From contig CAVQID010000042.1 of the NCBI GenBank assembly GCA_963712485.1, forward strand, positions 124,001-188,000: 64,000 nucleotides of DNA. The letters run 5' to 3'. This document shows positions 62,660 through 64,000 of this stretch, one piece after another. The number at the start of each line of letters is the position of its first letter. Within the stretch, counting starts at the first letter, position 1. The position numbers and the translations under genes are program-made. The DNA is from JALORV01 sp963712485 (GTDB taxonomy: Bacteria > Pseudomonadota > Gammaproteobacteria > Burkholderiales > Burkholderiaceae_F). Below the pieces are notes generated by a model that was given only the letters and a program-made list of their open reading frames with translations, was not told where the DNA came from and ran no database searches.

Positions 62660-64000
62660 GTGACGGCGCAGCGCCGCGGCCTGCCGCCGGGTTCGAACGT
62701 CGGCACGCAGTTGCGCGCGCGTCGGGCGCGTGCTGCCCGCGAAGAAAAGGCACGTGTCGCGGCGCAGTCGGCAGAAATCGCTGCGGCGTCAGCCATGACG
62801 CAGGGGTCGCAACTTGCGCTGCCGAGCGCGGAAGGCTGGTTCGCCGCGCAGGGCTGGCAGGCCTTCGCGTTTCAGCAAGAGGTCTGGCAGCACATCGGCG
62901 CGGGGCGCTCCGGCCTGCTGCACGCGACGACGGGCAGCGGCAAGACCTATGCGGTCTGGTTTGGTCTTCTCAACCGCGCGCTCGCAGGTGAAGTGTCGGG
63001 CGGCGGACTGCGCATGCTGTGGCTGACGCCGATGCGCGCACTGGCGGCGGACACCGCCCGCGCTCTCGAACTGCCGCTGGCGCAACTCGGTCTGGACTGG
63101 TCCGTCGGCGTGCGCACCGGCGATACCGAGGCCGGCGAAAGGGCGCGCCAGGCCAGGCGACTGCCGGAGGCACTGATCACGACGCCGGAAAGTCTGAGCC
63201 TCATGCTTACGCGCGCAGACTCGCCGGACCTCCTGTCTGGCGTTGAACTGGTCGTCGTCGACGAGTGGCACGAACTGATCGGCAACAAGCGCGGTGTGCA
63301 GGTGCAGCTTGCGCTCGCGCGACTGCGTCGCCTCGCGCGCGAGCGTGCGTCGCCAGCCGCGCTTCGCGGCACCACCGCACGCGGGGACGCCGGGTCCCCC
63401 GAGCGGGACGCCGGGTCCGAGCGGGCGCAGCAGCAAACCGCCCGCCGCGCTCCTGTGGTTTGGGGACTGTCCGCCACGCTCGGCAACACCGAGCACGCGA
63501 TGGACGTGCTGCTGGCCGGCAGTGACGGTGCGATGGTGCGCGGCAAAGTGCCGAAGGAAATCATTGTCGACACCTTGCTGCCCGACGAACCCGGCCGTTT
63601 CCCCTGGGGCGGGCATCTTGGCATCCAGATGCTCGAGCCGGTCGCGCGCGAGATCGAAGGCGCGTCGACGACACTCGTCTTCACGAACACCCGCTCGCAG
63701 GCGGAGATCTGGTATCAGTCGCTGCTCGAGGCGCGCCCGAAGTGGGCGGGCCTGATTGCCTTGCACCACGGGTCGCTCGACCGCGAAGTGCGCGAGTGGG
63801 TCGAGCGCGGCCTCAAGCAGGGTCGCCTGAAGGCTGTGGTCGCGACATCGAGCCTCGATCTCGGCGTCGACTTTCTTCCGGTCGAGCGCGTGCTGCAGAT
63901 CGGCAGCCCGAAGGGGGTGGCGCGCCTGCTGCAGCGGGCAGGGCGCAGCGGCCATGCACCAGGCAGGCCGTCGCGCGTAACGGTCGTGCCGACGCATACG
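62660..64000 (+). CDS. ligase-associated DEXH-box helicase (Lhr-type), 3' end beyond window
   Basis: Superfamily 2 ATP-dependent DNA helicase, open to the window edge (447 codons seen). Start is a GTG at 62660 or an ATG at 62794 just before the conserved WFAAQGWQAFAFQQEVW; the extra N-terminal 44 residues are basic and low in complexity. Motifs: Q-motif region above, Walker A ATTGSGKTYAVW, TPMRALA, TPESLSLML, DEWHEL (DExH box), GLSATLGN, LVFTNTRSQAEIWY, LHHGSLDREVREWVE, TSSLDLGVDF and LLQRAGRSGHAPG. Together with the ligase and MBL exonuclease it forms the Lhr-associated repair set; the usual metallophosphoesterase may lie beyond 64 kb. Confidence 0.93.
   Translation, partial: MTAQRRGLPPGSNVGTQLRARRARAAREEKARVAAQSAEIAAASAMTQGSQLALPSAEGWFAAQGWQAFAFQQEVWQHIGAGRSGLLHATTGSGKTYAVWFGLLNRALAGEVSGGGLRMLWLTPMRALAADTARALELPLAQLGLDWSVGVRTGDTEAGERARQARRLPEALITTPESLSLMLTRADSPDLLSGVELVVVDEWHELIGNKRGVQVQLALARLRRLARERASPAALRGTTARGDAGSPERDAGSERAQQQTARRAPVVWGLSATLGNTEHAMDVLLAGSDGAMVRGKVPKEIIVDTLLPDEPGRFPWGGHLGIQMLEPVAREIEGASTTLVFTNTRSQAEIWYQSLLEARPKWAGLIALHHGSLDREVREWVERGLKQGRLKAVVATSSLDLGVDFLPVERVLQIGSPKGVARLLQRAGRSGHAPGRPSRVTVVPTHT

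Noticed and set aside
62660..64000. Defence-system helicase
   Set aside because: DEWHEL helicase motifs with ligase and MBL exonuclease nearby fit the Lhr-type repair set; no defence genes or mobile elements are present.

Overview
The window is dense, GC-rich (by eye roughly 65%) bacterial chromosome with short intergenic gaps. Gene order and protein families point to a betaproteobacterium, probably Burkholderiales-like. The clues are the divergent kdsD/kefB pair, divergent uvrA/ssb, the fmdB-DUF502-aspS-nudB-exo/endonuclease-clsB string, Bug-type binding proteins and a PEP-CTERM protein. I cannot assign a genus. I saw no rRNA, tRNA, CRISPR array, transposase or phage gene.

Layout. 0-9.7 kb: housekeeping (kdsD, uvrA, ssb), two CPA2-type cation/proton antiporters, a periplasmic histidine phosphatase and a YbdK-type glutamate-cysteine ligase. 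9.7-12.1 kb: a HisN-type phosphatase and a thioredoxin-fold lipoprotein. 12.2-23.2 kb: a two-armed phosphonate island. The leftward arm is regulator, phosphonoacetate hydrolase (phnA), phosphonoacetaldehyde dehydrogenase (phnY), Na/Pi cotransporter and PhnZ-like HD oxygenase. The rightward arm is a 2-aminoethylphosphonate ABC importer followed by the transaminase phnW. Together they import 2-aminoethylphosphonate and convert it through phosphonoacetaldehyde and phosphonoacetate to acetate and phosphate. A perfect 18-bp palindrome lies between the arms. 23.3-27.6 kb: a TPR protein, a PEP-CTERM surface protein, an EamA exporter and poorly coding DNA.

27.6-36.4 kb: a leftward catabolic run (alanine dehydrogenase, dimethylglycine-dehydrogenase-like FAD enzyme, aldehyde dehydrogenase, PuuD-like glutamyl-amide hydrolase, iron alcohol dehydrogenase, peptide-type binding protein). 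It looks like amine or glutamylated-amine catabolism. A glutamine-synthetase-family enzyme that could start such a route lies apart at 44.9-46.3 kb. 36.5-39.7 kb: exported MsrB/MsrA, a CPA1 antiporter and an unknown protein. 39.8-44.7 kb: menA, menE and menB (menaquinone) with a Bug binding protein and a MaoC dehydratase. 46.4-54.2 kb: the conserved aspS neighbourhood. 55.3-64 kb: an MBL exonuclease, an ATP-dependent DNA ligase and a DEXH (Lhr-type) helicase, three members of the ligase-associated DNA repair set. They are interleaved with gltS, an SBP56/methanethiol-oxidase-type protein with a SCO protein, a hydrolase and a small exported protein.

Quality note. About fifteen single-base frame breaks interrupt genes whose protein sequence otherwise reads cleanly across the break. 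Most fall between 50.8 and 57.3 kb. The simplest reading is indel error in the assembly, not mass gene decay. Affected genes are annotated over their full span with break positions.
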